Under the pieces are notes generated by a model. That model did no database searches. It was not told the origin of the DNA and saw nothing but the letters and a program-made list of their open reading frames with translations. 33,192 nt of DNA. It comes from Prevotella sp. UBA6994. GTDB taxonomy: Bacteria > Bacteroidota > Bacteroidia > Bacteroidales > Bacteroidaceae. Made by a program: the position numbers and the translations under genes. The stretch lies in the NCBI GenBank assembly GCA_002449845.1, contig DJXW01000018.1, forward strand, positions 1-33,192, in the 5' to 3' direction. Shown in pieces: positions 14,751 through 24,400 of this stretch. The stretch's first letter is position 1. Each line of letters starts with the position of its first letter.

Positions 14751-14789
14751 TTGGAGAAAAAGTAGATTTTGTTAAAAATTCATCTTCAT

Positions 14790-15842
14790 TCAACCTTTAG
14801 GGACATCTAAAGCTCGGAATTGTTCTTGAAGGTTCGTTATCTTTTCCATCAACTCGCCGAAAGTCAGAGGTTGCCCATAAATGAAGCTCTCCTTCATTTC
14901 GTTATAGTCAGCTTCGTAAGAGGACATCAGTTCGTCACTTGGTACAATCTGAATAGTGGCAGGTAGCTCCTTGTCGTAATTCACATAACCAACATGATAG
15001 AACTTGCGACGATGTTCCACAATCTCATGATAGAGCACCAAATCATTAAGAGCCATTTCTGCGTATGGGGTTTGCATCAGTTTCTCCAAGTCGTAGAAGT
15101 GACGTGTCATTCTATGCGTTCTCGGTTCGTCCTTCTGGAACTCCTCGCACAAAAGGAAGGCCTTTTCCAAGAAAGTCCTAGCGGGACTGACAGTGCGGAT
15201 TGTCTGGACAAGGTCGGAATCCACATCTTCATCCTTGAATGTCTGTTCTATAAGTGATGAAATTCTTCTCATCTCGTAAGGCTCGGACATTGACAACACG
15301 CTAATCTCTACTTTAACCGTTGGTATTGCGTATGCGGCTTGGCTATCGTAGAGTGAGGGATATTGAACATAAAGAACAGATGGGTCTTTATCGTGTGGTA
15401 CCTTTCTTGACTCGCCATTTTCATTGGTTATGTTATTGTCTGTTAGAACTGTTACGTCAAGTCCCAAATCAGCCAGTTTTTTCATCAACTCGTCCTTAAA
15501 CTCACCAAACAGAAAGTCTTGCCCTTTCTCTCGAAGATTATGTATTTGCGTATTACTGGTACAACTTGCACAAGAGAGTTGCTTGACGTTCAGAAAATAG
15601 TCACGGCTCAACGCCAAGTCTATATCTTCACTGAATCGGTTGATGATATCCCAGCCTTTACTGAGACTTGTGCCACCTTTGAACAACAGGTATTCTGATA
15701 CACTGGTGTGAAAAAGGGCATACAACACTGCCGTTACCCACCAGTCCTTCTCGGCAGCAGCTTCATCAATTTGCCGTGCCTCGACCACACCTTGTATCAT
15801 CGCCTTTCGCTCGTCGAGCGAGAAATCAATCCATTTACTCAT
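14790..15842 (-). CDS. AbiEii/AbiGii-type nucleotidyltransferase toxin
   Basis: 350 residues from the ATG at 15842, which overlaps the antitoxin stop as ATGA; a start 11 codons upstream is less likely. The nucleotidyltransferase core shows 'LFKGGTSLSKGWDIINRFSEDIDLAL', the GGTxLSK and EDIDL signature with catalytic acidic residues. Family members add nucleotides to tRNA 3' ends or otherwise arrest translation, giving abortive infection in the type IV AbiE system. The antitoxin encoded just upstream completes the pair. It is the gene immediately before the WYL operon promoter, so readthrough could link the two modules. Confidence 0.9.
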   Translation of the reverse strand: MSKWIDFSLDERKAMIQGVVEARQIDEAAAEKDWWVTAVLYALFHTSVSEYLLFKGGTSLSKGWDIINRFSEDIDLALSRDYFLNVKQLSCASCTSNTQIHNLREKGQDFLFGEFKDELMKKLADLGLDVTVLTDNNITNENGESRKVPHDKDPSVLYVQYPSLYDSQAAYAIPTVKVEISVLSMSEPYEMRRISSLIEQTFKDEDVDSDLVQTIRTVSPARTFLEKAFLLCEEFQKDEPRTHRMTRHFYDLEKLMQTPYAEMALNDLVLYHEIVEHRRKFYHVGYVNYDKELPATIQIVPSDELMSSYEADYNEMKESFIYGQPLTFGELMEKITNLQEQFRALDVPKG

Positions 15843-16435
15843 TTTATTCCTTTCTTTATAACTTGTCGCATCCATACAGGAGCCAACAATAAATCATATT
15901 CTATGGTGTCAGTCTCAGGAGTTTCCGAGAACAGTTGTCTAATCCTCGCTTCAACATCCTGAGTGATGTTATGCTCACCAATGCTGCGTAATGCTTGTAC
16001 CAATTCTGGCATCAAACGTCCGCGGAATGCAAAGTTCTTAGGTGCCCCATGCTTCAGAGTCACTGTTCGATTCCCTAATTTCAATTTTCGCCCAGACCCA
16101 GTAGTCAGAAAAATAGTATTCATGGGTACTTGCGTTGAGAATCCTAAGCGATTAGCGGCTGTGGCTCCAGTTGGTATAACTTTTGCCTTATCTCGTTTAG
16201 CAATTTCTTTCACTAATTCGTAAGCCGAAGGGTAAAGGATGCCAAAACGTGTCTTACGTGCCTTGACATACACTCCTTTGGCTATACGCGTAACCAATCC
16301 TTCTTTCTCAAATATGGCGAGTAGCTTGGTGACGTACTCGACATCATATTGGGGAAAAGATGAAACAAAGAATATCTCGCCGAACTTACTGCGAGTAATC
16401 CTTTTCCTAATCTGCTGTACTACTGCATTCTCCAT
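15839..16435 (-). CDS. AbiEi-like antitoxin / DUF6088 transcriptional repressor
   Basis: 198 residues. N-terminal winged-helix region 'VQQIRKRITRSKFGEIFFVSSF...YVTKLLAIFEKEGLVTRIAKGVYVK', the usual AbiEi wHTH with the 'GxY' turn, then a C-terminal antitoxin domain with 'PTGATAANRLGFSTQVP' and 'LKHGAPKNFAFRGR'. This matches DUF6088/AbiEi proteins, which bind inverted repeats in their own promoter and neutralise the toxin. Its stop overlaps the toxin start by 4 bp. A clear inverted repeat lies between its -7 box and ATG, as expected for autorepression. Confidence 0.88.
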   Translation of the reverse strand: MENAVVQQIRKRITRSKFGEIFFVSSFPQYDVEYVTKLLAIFEKEGLVTRIAKGVYVKARKTRFGILYPSAYELVKEIAKRDKAKVIPTGATAANRLGFSTQVPMNTIFLTTGSGRKLKLGNRTVTLKHGAPKNFAFRGRLMPELVQALRSIGEHNITQDVEARIRQLFSETPETDTIEYDLLLAPVWMRQVIKKGIK

Positions 16436-16455
16436 TGATTTTGTATATAAATTAT

Positions 16456-16516
16456 GGTCGGAATGATAACAAATATTTCCGACCGCAAAGATACAAAAAT
16501 TCTTTCATACTACAAT
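16456..16516 (-). promoter_or_regulatory. AbiE promoter with 8-bp inverted-repeat operator
   Basis: On the minus strand a perfect -7 box TATCTTTG (16486-16493) stands 19 bp from a -33-like ATTG (16513-16516). Immediately downstream, straddling the expected transcription start, GGTCGGAA (16456-16463) and TTCCGACC (16477-16484) form a perfect inverted repeat with a 13-bp spacer, 20 bp before the antitoxin ATG. The placement fits AbiEi-type autorepression. Confidence 0.75.
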
Positions 16517-16822
16517 ACTTTAAGTGTTGAAATTAAGTTTCATTGGCAAATAATAGCGTTTTTCTAGCTGTATAGATGGCATTCCTATATAAATAGTGTG
16601 TCGCTTTTTACATTAGGGGGCAATATTGCCAGAAAAGACGACTTCAAGAATAAAATGCCATGACTTAATCAATTCATTGCACACTTGTATGCTATTTGTG
16701 GTTCAAAAAAGTTAAAAACGTTAAATGTTCGTCTTTTCCCCAATCTTTAGAATCTAGGCAATCACTTTTCTACCGTTTAAAGTACAAGTAATTGATATAA
16801 TGCGATTTACAAATACTATCAA
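16517..16822. other. Intergenic region between AbiE and the BspA remnant
   Basis: No gene is seen. It holds the palindrome GGCAATATTGCC (16619-16630) and a perfect 10-bp inverted repeat, GAAAAGACGA (16632-16641) with TCGTCTTTTC (16729-16738), spaced by 87 bp. TATAG (16571) and CTATA (16585) recur here. The right-hand end of the mobile element may lie in or near this stretch because host-like surface-protein sequence begins at 16823, but no attachment-site duplication could be identified. Confidence 0.35.
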
Positions 16823-17392
16823 TGCAGCGCGTTGACATCGATTGTCATACCAAATTCCGTCGATTCCATCGGGAAAAGTGCCTTCTCTGGCTGTAAGTCA
16901 TTGACATCAGTAACCTCTTATATCACGGATGTTTTCGAAACGGGTGAAGATGCTTTCCAAAACTGCACGAACGCTACCCTCTATGTTCCGAATGGATTAA
17001 TAGAGACTTACCAGTCAACTGCAGACTGGAGCAGGTTGACTCGTATAGAGGGAATACCTGGTGTTTCGCTAATCCTCGCTTGCTCTGACCAAGGAAAAGT
17101 CACCATCAACGATTTCTTGGAGTTTGCCAATAACATTGGTGAGACGGTTGTCTATGATGGCACGGAAAACACCTTCGTATTTACGCCAGAGGAGGGTTGT
17201 CGGTTGGATAGGGTACTTATCAATGGATTGGATGTCACCAAATCCGTCAAGAATAATCGATTGACAGCCCAAATAATGCCGAATTCCAAAATGATGGTAG
17301 TATTCTCGTCCAAAGGCGAAGATGTCAATGGCGACGGAGTGGTTAACATTACCGACGTAATATCAATTGTAAACACCATTTTGGAACAATGA
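16823..17392 (+). pseudogene. 5'-truncated BspA-like leucine-rich-repeat protein with dockerin-like end
   Basis: Recognisable sequence starts abruptly inside an LRR unit ('CSALTSIVIPNSVDSIG', then 'KSAFSGCKSLTSV'), the BspA/LRR_5 consensus. The frame upstream of 16823 does not continue the repeats and meets a stop at 16793. There is no signal peptide and no good ATG; only a TTG lies in the repeat. The middle ~90 residues are a beta-rich module with 'PEEGCRLDRVLINGLDVT', and the end 'DVNGDGVVNITDVISIVNTIL' is dockerin-like (Ca-binding DxNxDG), common in Prevotella surface proteins. An intrinsic terminator follows. It is best read as the 3' remnant of a large surface-protein gene broken by rearrangement or element insertion. 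Confidence 0.7.
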
Positions 17393-17405
17393 CGTTCCAA
17401 AATCC

Positions 17406-17440
17406 AAGGGTCTGACTATTTCATGCCAGACCCTTTTCTT
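17406..17440 (+). terminator. Intrinsic terminator after the BspA remnant
   Basis: AAGGGTCTG (17406-17414) pairs perfectly with CAGACCCTT (17427-17435) around a 12-nt loop, followed by TTTCTTT. It starts 14 bp after the stop codon. Confidence 0.85.
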
Positions 17441-18469
17441 TAACAGGAGCGGTCAGTTAATTGGCATTGAGGTTAAAGTCATACTCAACACATATCCTTC
17501 ATGTCTTTCCGTGACATCCAGCAAGTGTGAATCCGATTTGAGCGGGATATTTGTATCTATTTATGTAATAACTTAAAAAAAAGACTCAATTCTTTGAAAT
17601 TTACAAATATTTCTCTACTTTTGTAAAGTAAATATAAACAGCTATCTTGAACTAAGGATGTCTCTAAAAGTACTCCATTTTCTTAGACTCAACCCTGATA
17701 ATACTATCAGCCTTGTGCTTTAAAGTTCTTTCGTAATCCGTTACCACCATTTTGATGGAATCAACTTTGTCGCTATTTCCCAATTCTATGATGGCTAAAC
17801 GTATCGTTTACGTTGTCTAAGTGTATCATTTACGAGGTGGAAATGATTACTATGTTTCAACGGTGAGAGATGTGAGGGATAGTTTTGCGACTTTCCTTAT
17901 AGGAAATTATTTACCCCCGACCTAAATGATTTTTCTTTATACAAAAGTTACTATTTCATCTCTCACATCCTTCACCACCTCGGTCAGAATGGCAGTACTG
18001 ACTCTTAAAATCGTCTTATATCGAACTCACGTTAAATAAATACATAGCACAATAAAAGAGATCGTATTTCTTACTCGCTATCTGGAAAAAATGTCACTTT
18101 GAAGTGACTTATTGTCATCGTATTACATAGGTTCTCGTGTGTAAAGGTACTTTCAATAACAATTGATCTTGGATTTTTTCTCTCTCTTAAATGGTTTTGG
18201 ACATGAAAAAACGTATCAATTTCAATTCTCTAAACATCTCTTCCAACGGTGGCTTTGTAGTTGCTGGCAACATGTACGGCACACTGTCATGGAAAAACTA
18301 TAGTCTGACCAATACAAAAACAAACTATCACAAAAGAATCAAACATTTCCTTATGACGGAAAATGATATTGAGGGTAAACTTGTCAATAAAACCCTTATG
18401 AATTATTCAAACTAACAAAAACTACCCATAATGTGGTAATATTTGCACTTGTGGAAAATGATAATTATC
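17441..18469. other. Gene-poor intergenic region with inverted repeats and an orphan promoter
   Basis: No gene is convincing. Visible structure: a consensus promoter at 17593-17623 (separate entry); direct repeats GTATCGTTTACG (17801) and GTATCATTTACG (17823), 22 bp apart; nested inverted repeats 17833-17982; and a perfect palindrome GTCACTT-TG-AAGTGAC (18093-18108). A 74-codon frame at 18191-18415 (possible start 18203, MKKRINFNSL) has no family signature and lysine/asparagine-rich composition; I do not call it a gene. Confidence 0.4.
17593..17623 (+). promoter_or_regulatory. Consensus Bacteroidota promoter with no clear gene
   Basis: TTTG (17593-17596) and TACTTTTG (17616-17623) are separated by exactly 19 bp, an excellent -33/-7 pair. 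The only frame close behind is a 21-codon one at 17658-17723. A small RNA or leader peptide is possible. Confidence 0.45.
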
Positions 18470-18477
18470 TACTTTTG
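18470..18477 (+). promoter_or_regulatory. -7 box for the secreted modular protein
   Basis: TACTTTTG matches TAnnTTTG and lies 32 bp before the ATG at 18510. A CTTG about 18 bp upstream could serve as the -33 box. The leader is AT-rich with no Shine-Dalgarno, normal for this phylum. Confidence 0.55.
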
Positions 18478-18509
18478 CAGCGAACGAATCAATTAAAACA
18501 CTAATAATT

Positions 18510-21311
18510 ATGAGAAATTTATTTTTACGCTCAATGAAGTCGATTGCAATGATAGCAGGGCTGTTCTTTGCTACTCATGCAATGGCAGACAACGTAATCG
18601 GACAACCCGTGACCGATTTTATTAATCCAGATCAAATGAAACTGGATTACCCTTACAGTTTGCAAGGAACTAATCGTAAATTGTTACGAAGCAAACTACT
18701 TACTTTCCAAATACAAGCTCCTGCCGATGGAATGTATGGAGTGGAATATTTGGTAAATGTCACTGGCAACAATGTTCAATTGGCAGCTACATCTTCCGAT
18801 GCGGAAGATGAATACACCGAACCTGATTGGGCAGAATTTGCACATGTAACTTCTATCACCGATGCAGAATTACAAACTCCCAGAGATCCAGATCTCGATG
18901 TTCCTGTAGATGGTGATGACACTCCCGTTGAACCAGAAGAACCAGTTGAGTTGGGAACGCCAGTTTATCTCTATTCTGCCGTTAACCTTCATGCAGGATT
19001 AAATTATGTACATGTATGGATGCACGTATATTGGCGTAATGACAACATTGCTCCACAAAAGGTACAATTCAAGAGTATCAAGGTATTGGGACAAGGATCT
19101 GGCGAAGTAGCTGCCGTAGCTGCTCGTGCGAGTCAAAAAGCTTATCGCACTAAATATTTCACCAGTTTGCAAGATGCTACTACAGCCAATATGTTAACTG
19201 ATTACGAAGCATTTTTAAACGCTATCGCTACAGATTATACAACTGCAAACACAGCTATCATTGAAGCTGACATTGCTGCCGTAGAAGCTAAGGAGCAAGA
19301 CGTGCGCCATGGAAAAGGAGTTGTGGTGAACAACGATTCTACGCGTATTGACTTACTGCTCTATCATAGCGAATACAACAATCCGTCAACCATGGCTCCT
19401 CTTGGAGGCTATGACGAAAATGGTGCATACGAAATGGAGAATGGCTTGGAAGATTATCCTACACAATTGGAATTCACCAGAAACAACTACTTTACATATA
19501 AATTCACCGCTGGCAAGAGTGGCAATTGGTTCATCCAATATTACGTTAGCAGCAATAACGCCGCTACAATCGACATGACCATCCTCGCTGAAGACAGCAC
19601 CACCGTTGTTATGCCACTTTACAAACTAAGTACGGCTAATGGTTCTTGGACAAACTACCAATTCATGAGCAATCCAGACATGACAAAATTTGCCATGGAG
19701 GAAGGAAAAACCTACATTCTTCACATGTATTACAACCAATACACCAACGTTCGTGATATCTTAGTGCGCTACATTCCCAAACAAACCTATGATACAAGCC
19801 AGTTGGGTGATTTGTGCCAAGAGGCAGAAGGTATACTTGGAAAATATACTGAAGGATCTGTTGCTTATTATTCGGTAGAAGACAGAACGCTACTCGACAA
19901 TCTTGTGGAGGCTCTCGATGATGCTTATGAGGCTCTCGATAGTGATATTGAAGTTACTACGGAAGCATACGAGAAACTGAAAGATGCCCTTAACGCTCTT
20001 GCTGGATTGACAACCATTAACGTCATTCCTACTGATGACACCAATCCATTTGTTGTAACAACATACAAAGAAAGCAAGAATTGTTCTTACAAGACTGACG
20101 GTGGCATTATGCAACTCGACAATTTCCAATCGGGTGGTTATATGATTTACAAGGTTTACAACACAACTGATGCTGAATATCAAGTAGATTTCGAATTCGC
20201 TCATCAGAATTATGGTGCAAAGATGGAGTTCGTTGTTTTCGTCAATGAAAATGACATCGACTTTACGGTAGCAGATGCTGTCAGCGAAGAATATGAAAGC
20301 ACAGGTGGTTGGCAGGTGTTCGAACCAAAGAGTATGCGTATTGGTGGTATCCCACAAGGATATGTTTACATCAAGATAACAGGTACAGGACCTTCATACG
20401 TAGGAAATCCACGTTTGTTTAAGTTCACTCCGATAGCAGGTACTGAAGGTGCTGGTGCAATAGCATTGGAGAATGCCAAGAAAGAATATTTCGCAAGATT
20501 TACTCCTGAAAGCGTACAAGAACTCATTAACAAAGCACAAGATGCTATTTCACCCTATGCTCCAGGAACTGTCTATGACTATGTTATCATCGACCGTACA
20601 CCAATCGAAGTCGTGGAAGCTGCTATCAGCGAAGCAAAGGATGCCATTGCAAGCGGAGAACCCGAAGTTCTTACAAAGGCTTACAACGACCTTGCAACTG
20701 CTATCAATTCGCTCTCTTCACTTCAGATTTACAACTGGATTCCCAATAGTTACCTCAATCCCTTCAACCTTGCTATGGGCGAGTTTGACAAATGGCGCAT
20801 TGAAGGTGCCGGGAACATCGGATTTGGTTATGTAGATGGAAGTGTTACTTATAACATTTACGCAACAGAAGATGCCAAGTACAATATGACCGTGACAATG
20901 GCAAACCCTGCTGAAGGTGGCTCCATTCGAGTTACAGCTGTTGCAGGAGAGAACGACGCAACACTCTTCAACAATGTTTATGAAGTGCCGAACACTGGTA
21001 GCTGGTCAAGGGATGAAAGTATTTTCATAGAAGGAATCCCCATGCCTCAAGGCTTCGTGAAAGTGAAGATTGCCGGTGAAACCGCAGCTGGTCAATGGGT
21101 AGGCAACACTTACAACATCATCTTCACAAAGATAGATGGAACAGAAGGAGAAGGTTCTCAGGCTTTGACAACTGGAATCAGCGAGATGAAAACCAACAAC
21201 ATCATGACCAACCGTATCTATGGAATCAACGGTCAGTATGTTGGCGAAAGCCTCCGCTCTCTTTCCAAAGGCATTTATATCTTAAATGGCAAGAAAATGG
21301 TTGTGAAATAA
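18510..21311 (+). CDS. Secreted multimodular protein with carbohydrate-binding-like repeats
   Basis: 933 residues. A signal peptide is evident ('SMKSIAMIAGLFFATHAMA'). An acidic Pro/Asp linker ('VPVDGDDTPVEPEEPVEL') lies near residue 140. Two related beta-rich modules near 510-640 and 740-890 share 'xNPF', 'Y.VY/IY.T.DA.Y.v.f/v', 'Ggxxxx...I.GIPQGyVyvKI' and end '.GTEG.G..AL'; they look like CBM6/CBM35-type or lectin-like domains. Helical FIVAR-like spacers ('LDNLVEALDDAYEALDS' and 'VEAAISEAKDAIASGEP') separate them. The C-terminus 'GIYILNGKKMVVK' is the usual Prevotella/Bacteroides sorting-type tail. No catalytic motif is seen. The neighbouring regulator and pectin enzymes suggest surface polysaccharide binding; the substrate is inferred only from context. 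Confidence 0.75.
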   Translation: MRNLFLRSMKSIAMIAGLFFATHAMADNVIGQPVTDFINPDQMKLDYPYSLQGTNRKLLRSKLLTFQIQAPADGMYGVEYLVNVTGNNVQLAATSSDAEDEYTEPDWAEFAHVTSITDAELQTPRDPDLDVPVDGDDTPVEPEEPVELGTPVYLYSAVNLHAGLNYVHVWMHVYWRNDNIAPQKVQFKSIKVLGQGSGEVAAVAARASQKAYRTKYFTSLQDATTANMLTDYEAFLNAIATDYTTANTAIIEADIAAVEAKEQDVRHGKGVVVNNDSTRIDLLLYHSEYNNPSTMAPLGGYDENGAYEMENGLEDYPTQLEFTRNNYFTYKFTAGKSGNWFIQYYVSSNNAATIDMTILAEDSTTVVMPLYKLSTANGSWTNYQFMSNPDMTKFAMEEGKTYILHMYYNQYTNVRDILVRYIPKQTYDTSQLGDLCQEAEGILGKYTEGSVAYYSVEDRTLLDNLVEALDDAYEALDSDIEVTTEAYEKLKDALNALAGLTTINVIPTDDTNPFVVTTYKESKNCSYKTDGGIMQLDNFQSGGYMIYKVYNTTDAEYQVDFEFAHQNYGAKMEFVVFVNENDIDFTVADAVSEEYESTGGWQVFEPKSMRIGGIPQGYVYIKITGTGPSYVGNPRLFKFTPIAGTEGAGAIALENAKKEYFARFTPESVQELINKAQDAISPYAPGTVYDYVIIDRTPIEVVEAAISEAKDAIASGEPEVLTKAYNDLATAINSLSSLQIYNWIPNSYLNPFNLAMGEFDKWRIEGAGNIGFGYVDGSVTYNIYATEDAKYNMTVTMANPAEGGSIRVTAVAGENDATLFNNVYEVPNTGSWSRDESIFIEGIPMPQGFVKVKIAGETAAGQWVGNTYNIIFTKIDGTEGEGSQALTTGISEMKTNNIMTNRIYGINGQYVGESLRSLSKGIYILNGKKMVVK

Positions 21312-21382
21312 GAAGTTTCGTAAGTTATTAAGATTCATAAAAGAGTAGAACGGGAGTTTTCGAAACATCGTTTTCTATCCGT

Positions 21383-21419
21383 ACATGGCGTGTGTTTTAG
21401 TACATGCGCCATGTTTTTT
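21383..21419 (+). terminator. Intrinsic terminator after the secreted modular protein
   Basis: ACATGGCG (21383-21390) pairs with CGCCATGT (21407-21414); the loop can extend the stem with TGT/ACA. A T-rich tail runs to 21419. It separates this gene from the convergent regulator that ends at 21463. Confidence 0.8.
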
Positions 21420-21462
21420 GTTGCACATTACACTCACCAAAGAGATAATATACGAAACGTAA

Positions 21463-24400
21463 TCATTTCGTTACGCTTTGATCTCGATATTCTGACGGTG
21501 TGAGTCCTGTTTGTTTCTTGAAACACTTGCCAAAATAACGTGCATCACTGAATCCCACAGCATAAGCAATTTGTGAGAAAGGTTCGTTGCTTTTTGCTAC
21601 CATATCCTCTGCGTGTTGGATACGTATATGTCGCAACAATTCCACAGGACTCATTCCAACAATGGCTTTCACCTTGTTGTAAAACACTGTGCGTCCCATG
21701 TTGACGGCTATCGCCAAGTCCTCTATCTTGAGTTCGGTATCAGCAAGGTGTTCCTCAATGTAAGCCAACAGTCGTTCCATCATCTGTTTGTCGGAATCAA
21801 CAATATTAGTAGCTCGAAGTCGTAATGTCTGACCTTCGTCTTGACTTTGACTGTTGTCAACCGCTTGATTGATATTCTCCATCGTGTTTTGTTGGAGCAG
21901 TCGCTGGTTGCTGATAATATTCTGCATCCTTTGTTTGAGATAAGTGGCAGAGAAAGGCTTGGTGATGTAGTCATTCACACCAGCCTTCAATCCTTCAATG
22001 CGGTCGTCTAATGAAGCCTTGGCAGAAAGGATAACGATAGGAATGTGTGAAATATCACGATTCTCCTTGATACGATGTACCATTTCCAACCCATCCATCT
22101 CGGGCATCATCACATCTGTGAGAATGAAATCGGGTTGTTCACGCATTGCCATCTCCAACCCTTCTTTTCCATTGGCTGCTTGCATAACTGCATAGTCAGA
22201 TGACAGAATACTAACAAGGAAAGCACGCAAATCGTCATTGTCCTCCACGATAAGGAGTTTTAAGTATTTATCTTCAGAAGATGAAAGATTGGAAATAGAA
22301 GATGAAAGTTCCATTGCTTCGCTTTTTATTTGCAAATCATCAATGTTTTCATCGCTAATATATGTATTATGCTCTTTACTATAAGTCAACATACGATTCA
22401 CCAATTCCAACATACGGTGGGCATTACGCTTCACCATTTCCAAATGCTGACGGGCTGAATCAGTTAATCCACCCGCTTCAAGCACCTGTGTAACGGGACC
22501 ACCGATGAGTGTAAGTGGAGTGCGAAGTTTATGACTAATATCGGTGAAGAACTGAGTCTTCATGTCGTTGAGTTGTCGTTCCATGGAAGCACGGGTGCGC
22601 AATCTGTAAATCCATACGGCAACGGCGATGGCTCCTATCATCAACAAGAGATACAACAGTTTTGCCCACCATGATTCCCAGAACGTGGGATGCACGTATA
22701 TATACAATGTCTTTGTATTGTTTACCCATGAGCCGTATTGATTGGTGGAACGGATGAGCAACCGATGATGGCCATACGAGAGATTGCTGAACGAGATGCT
22801 ATGTTCATTGTCTAAGTAATTCCAATCATGATCTACTCCCTCCATCATATACGCATAGCGAATCATGTAGTTGTCTTGGTAGTCGAGTGCAGAGAAATGA
22901 ACGGTGAAATTGCGTTGGTTGGCAGGAACGTCAAGTGAGTCGCCAGGCAACATGTGTACCGATTCACGCGAACCATGGAAATAGACGCTATTGATAACCA
23001 ATGGCGGTACGAATGCCTCTTGTGCTATCTGTTGAGGAAAGAAGCTTACGTAACCGCTGGTGGTAGCAAATGCTAATTGTCCCGTTCGTGGGTTGTAAGT
23101 AGGTTCGGCCTCGGTGAGTTCCACCCTTTCGCCTAAGTTACCAGGACCAAATCGCCAAAGCTGTCCTGTCTTTGCCCCTTTCATCACGAGACTATTCTCT
23201 CTTCCCATCCATAGATTATGGTCTTTGTCTTCAATAATCGACAATACGGTGCCATTATCGTCGTCCATGCTGTTTACTACCTTCAAGAACAAATGCTCCT
23301 TAAGCGGTTGCTTGTCAACTATTTCCTGAACGCCGCCTCCTACCGTTGCAACGAAAATGCGCCCGTCGTGTGTTACGAAGGAATGCATCACGTCGCTGGT
23401 AAGCAACGACGTGGTATCTCCCTGTTCGTGTTTATGCGCAAAGAAGCGAATGGTAGCGGGATTGGAAAAATGCTCTGAGAACGTCACCAATCCATTAGAG
23501 GCAGATACGATGATGTTGCCATCTGCCGTTTCCGTGATACGCCTTACCTTGTGATAGTCGTTCACGGGATAACCCTTCAAGATGTTATCGGTATGGATAA
23601 ATTGTGCTTGTCCGTCGTTTTTAGTTTGCATCAGGCAAATGCCTTTCTCAAACGTGCCAATCCAAATACGATGCTTGCTGTCTTCATGAACGTCGTACAC
23701 TTGGTCGCTACACAATGAATAGGGATTGGCTTCGTCGTGGCGATAGTGGTTGATGCTCCCATTGGGATGTAGGCAATAGAGACCGTCGCCCTTGGTGCCT
23801 ATCCACATCCGTCGTTGGCTGTCTTCATAGAGACAATATATATGACTTGAAAACGTGGAGAGTTGGGGTCGAATCTTGCCGTCGGTAGTCAAATAACCTA
23901 TCAATTGATTGCCTTCGTTCATCACGGCAATATGTCCGGCAAGGTCGCCAGCCCATAGGCGATTTTGACTATCGTAACAAACACTTCGGATTTGTTGCAT
24001 CCCGTTCAGCGTTACATGATTGAAAACATGTTGCCCGAAATTAATCAAAGCCAAGTCGTGCTCACCCGAAAACCAGATGTTGCCATAGCTATCCTCAAAC
24101 CATCGGTCGAGAGAAGGCATGGCGGCATTGGTACGTATATGGGCAGGTACTAACAATTGGTTTTGTTCATCATAGTAACCGAAGAATCCCTCTTCCGTAG
24201 CAAGCCAAATCGTTCCGTTCCTATCTTGGTGAACCAATGAGCGAGTACTTTGACGCAAGGTAGGCAATAGTTGTAGGGTGCTCAACCACCGCATGTTTCC
24301 GTCGTTGGGAGTGATGAGCATGATACCGCCCTTTTCCGCTATTGCCCAAATACGTTGTTGCTTGTCCACATGAATGGATGAGAAAACTACAGACGAGGTC

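Noticed and set aside
14694..14793. Longer WYL start (TTG at 14793 overlapping the AbiEii stop)
   Set aside because: A non-ATG start whose extra 33 residues cover a consensus -7 box and look unlike the WYL family N-terminus.
18191..18415. A 74-codon plus-strand frame (MKKRINFN from 18203)
   Set aside because: No promoter or start signal of note and no recognisable family; may be chance in AT-rich DNA.
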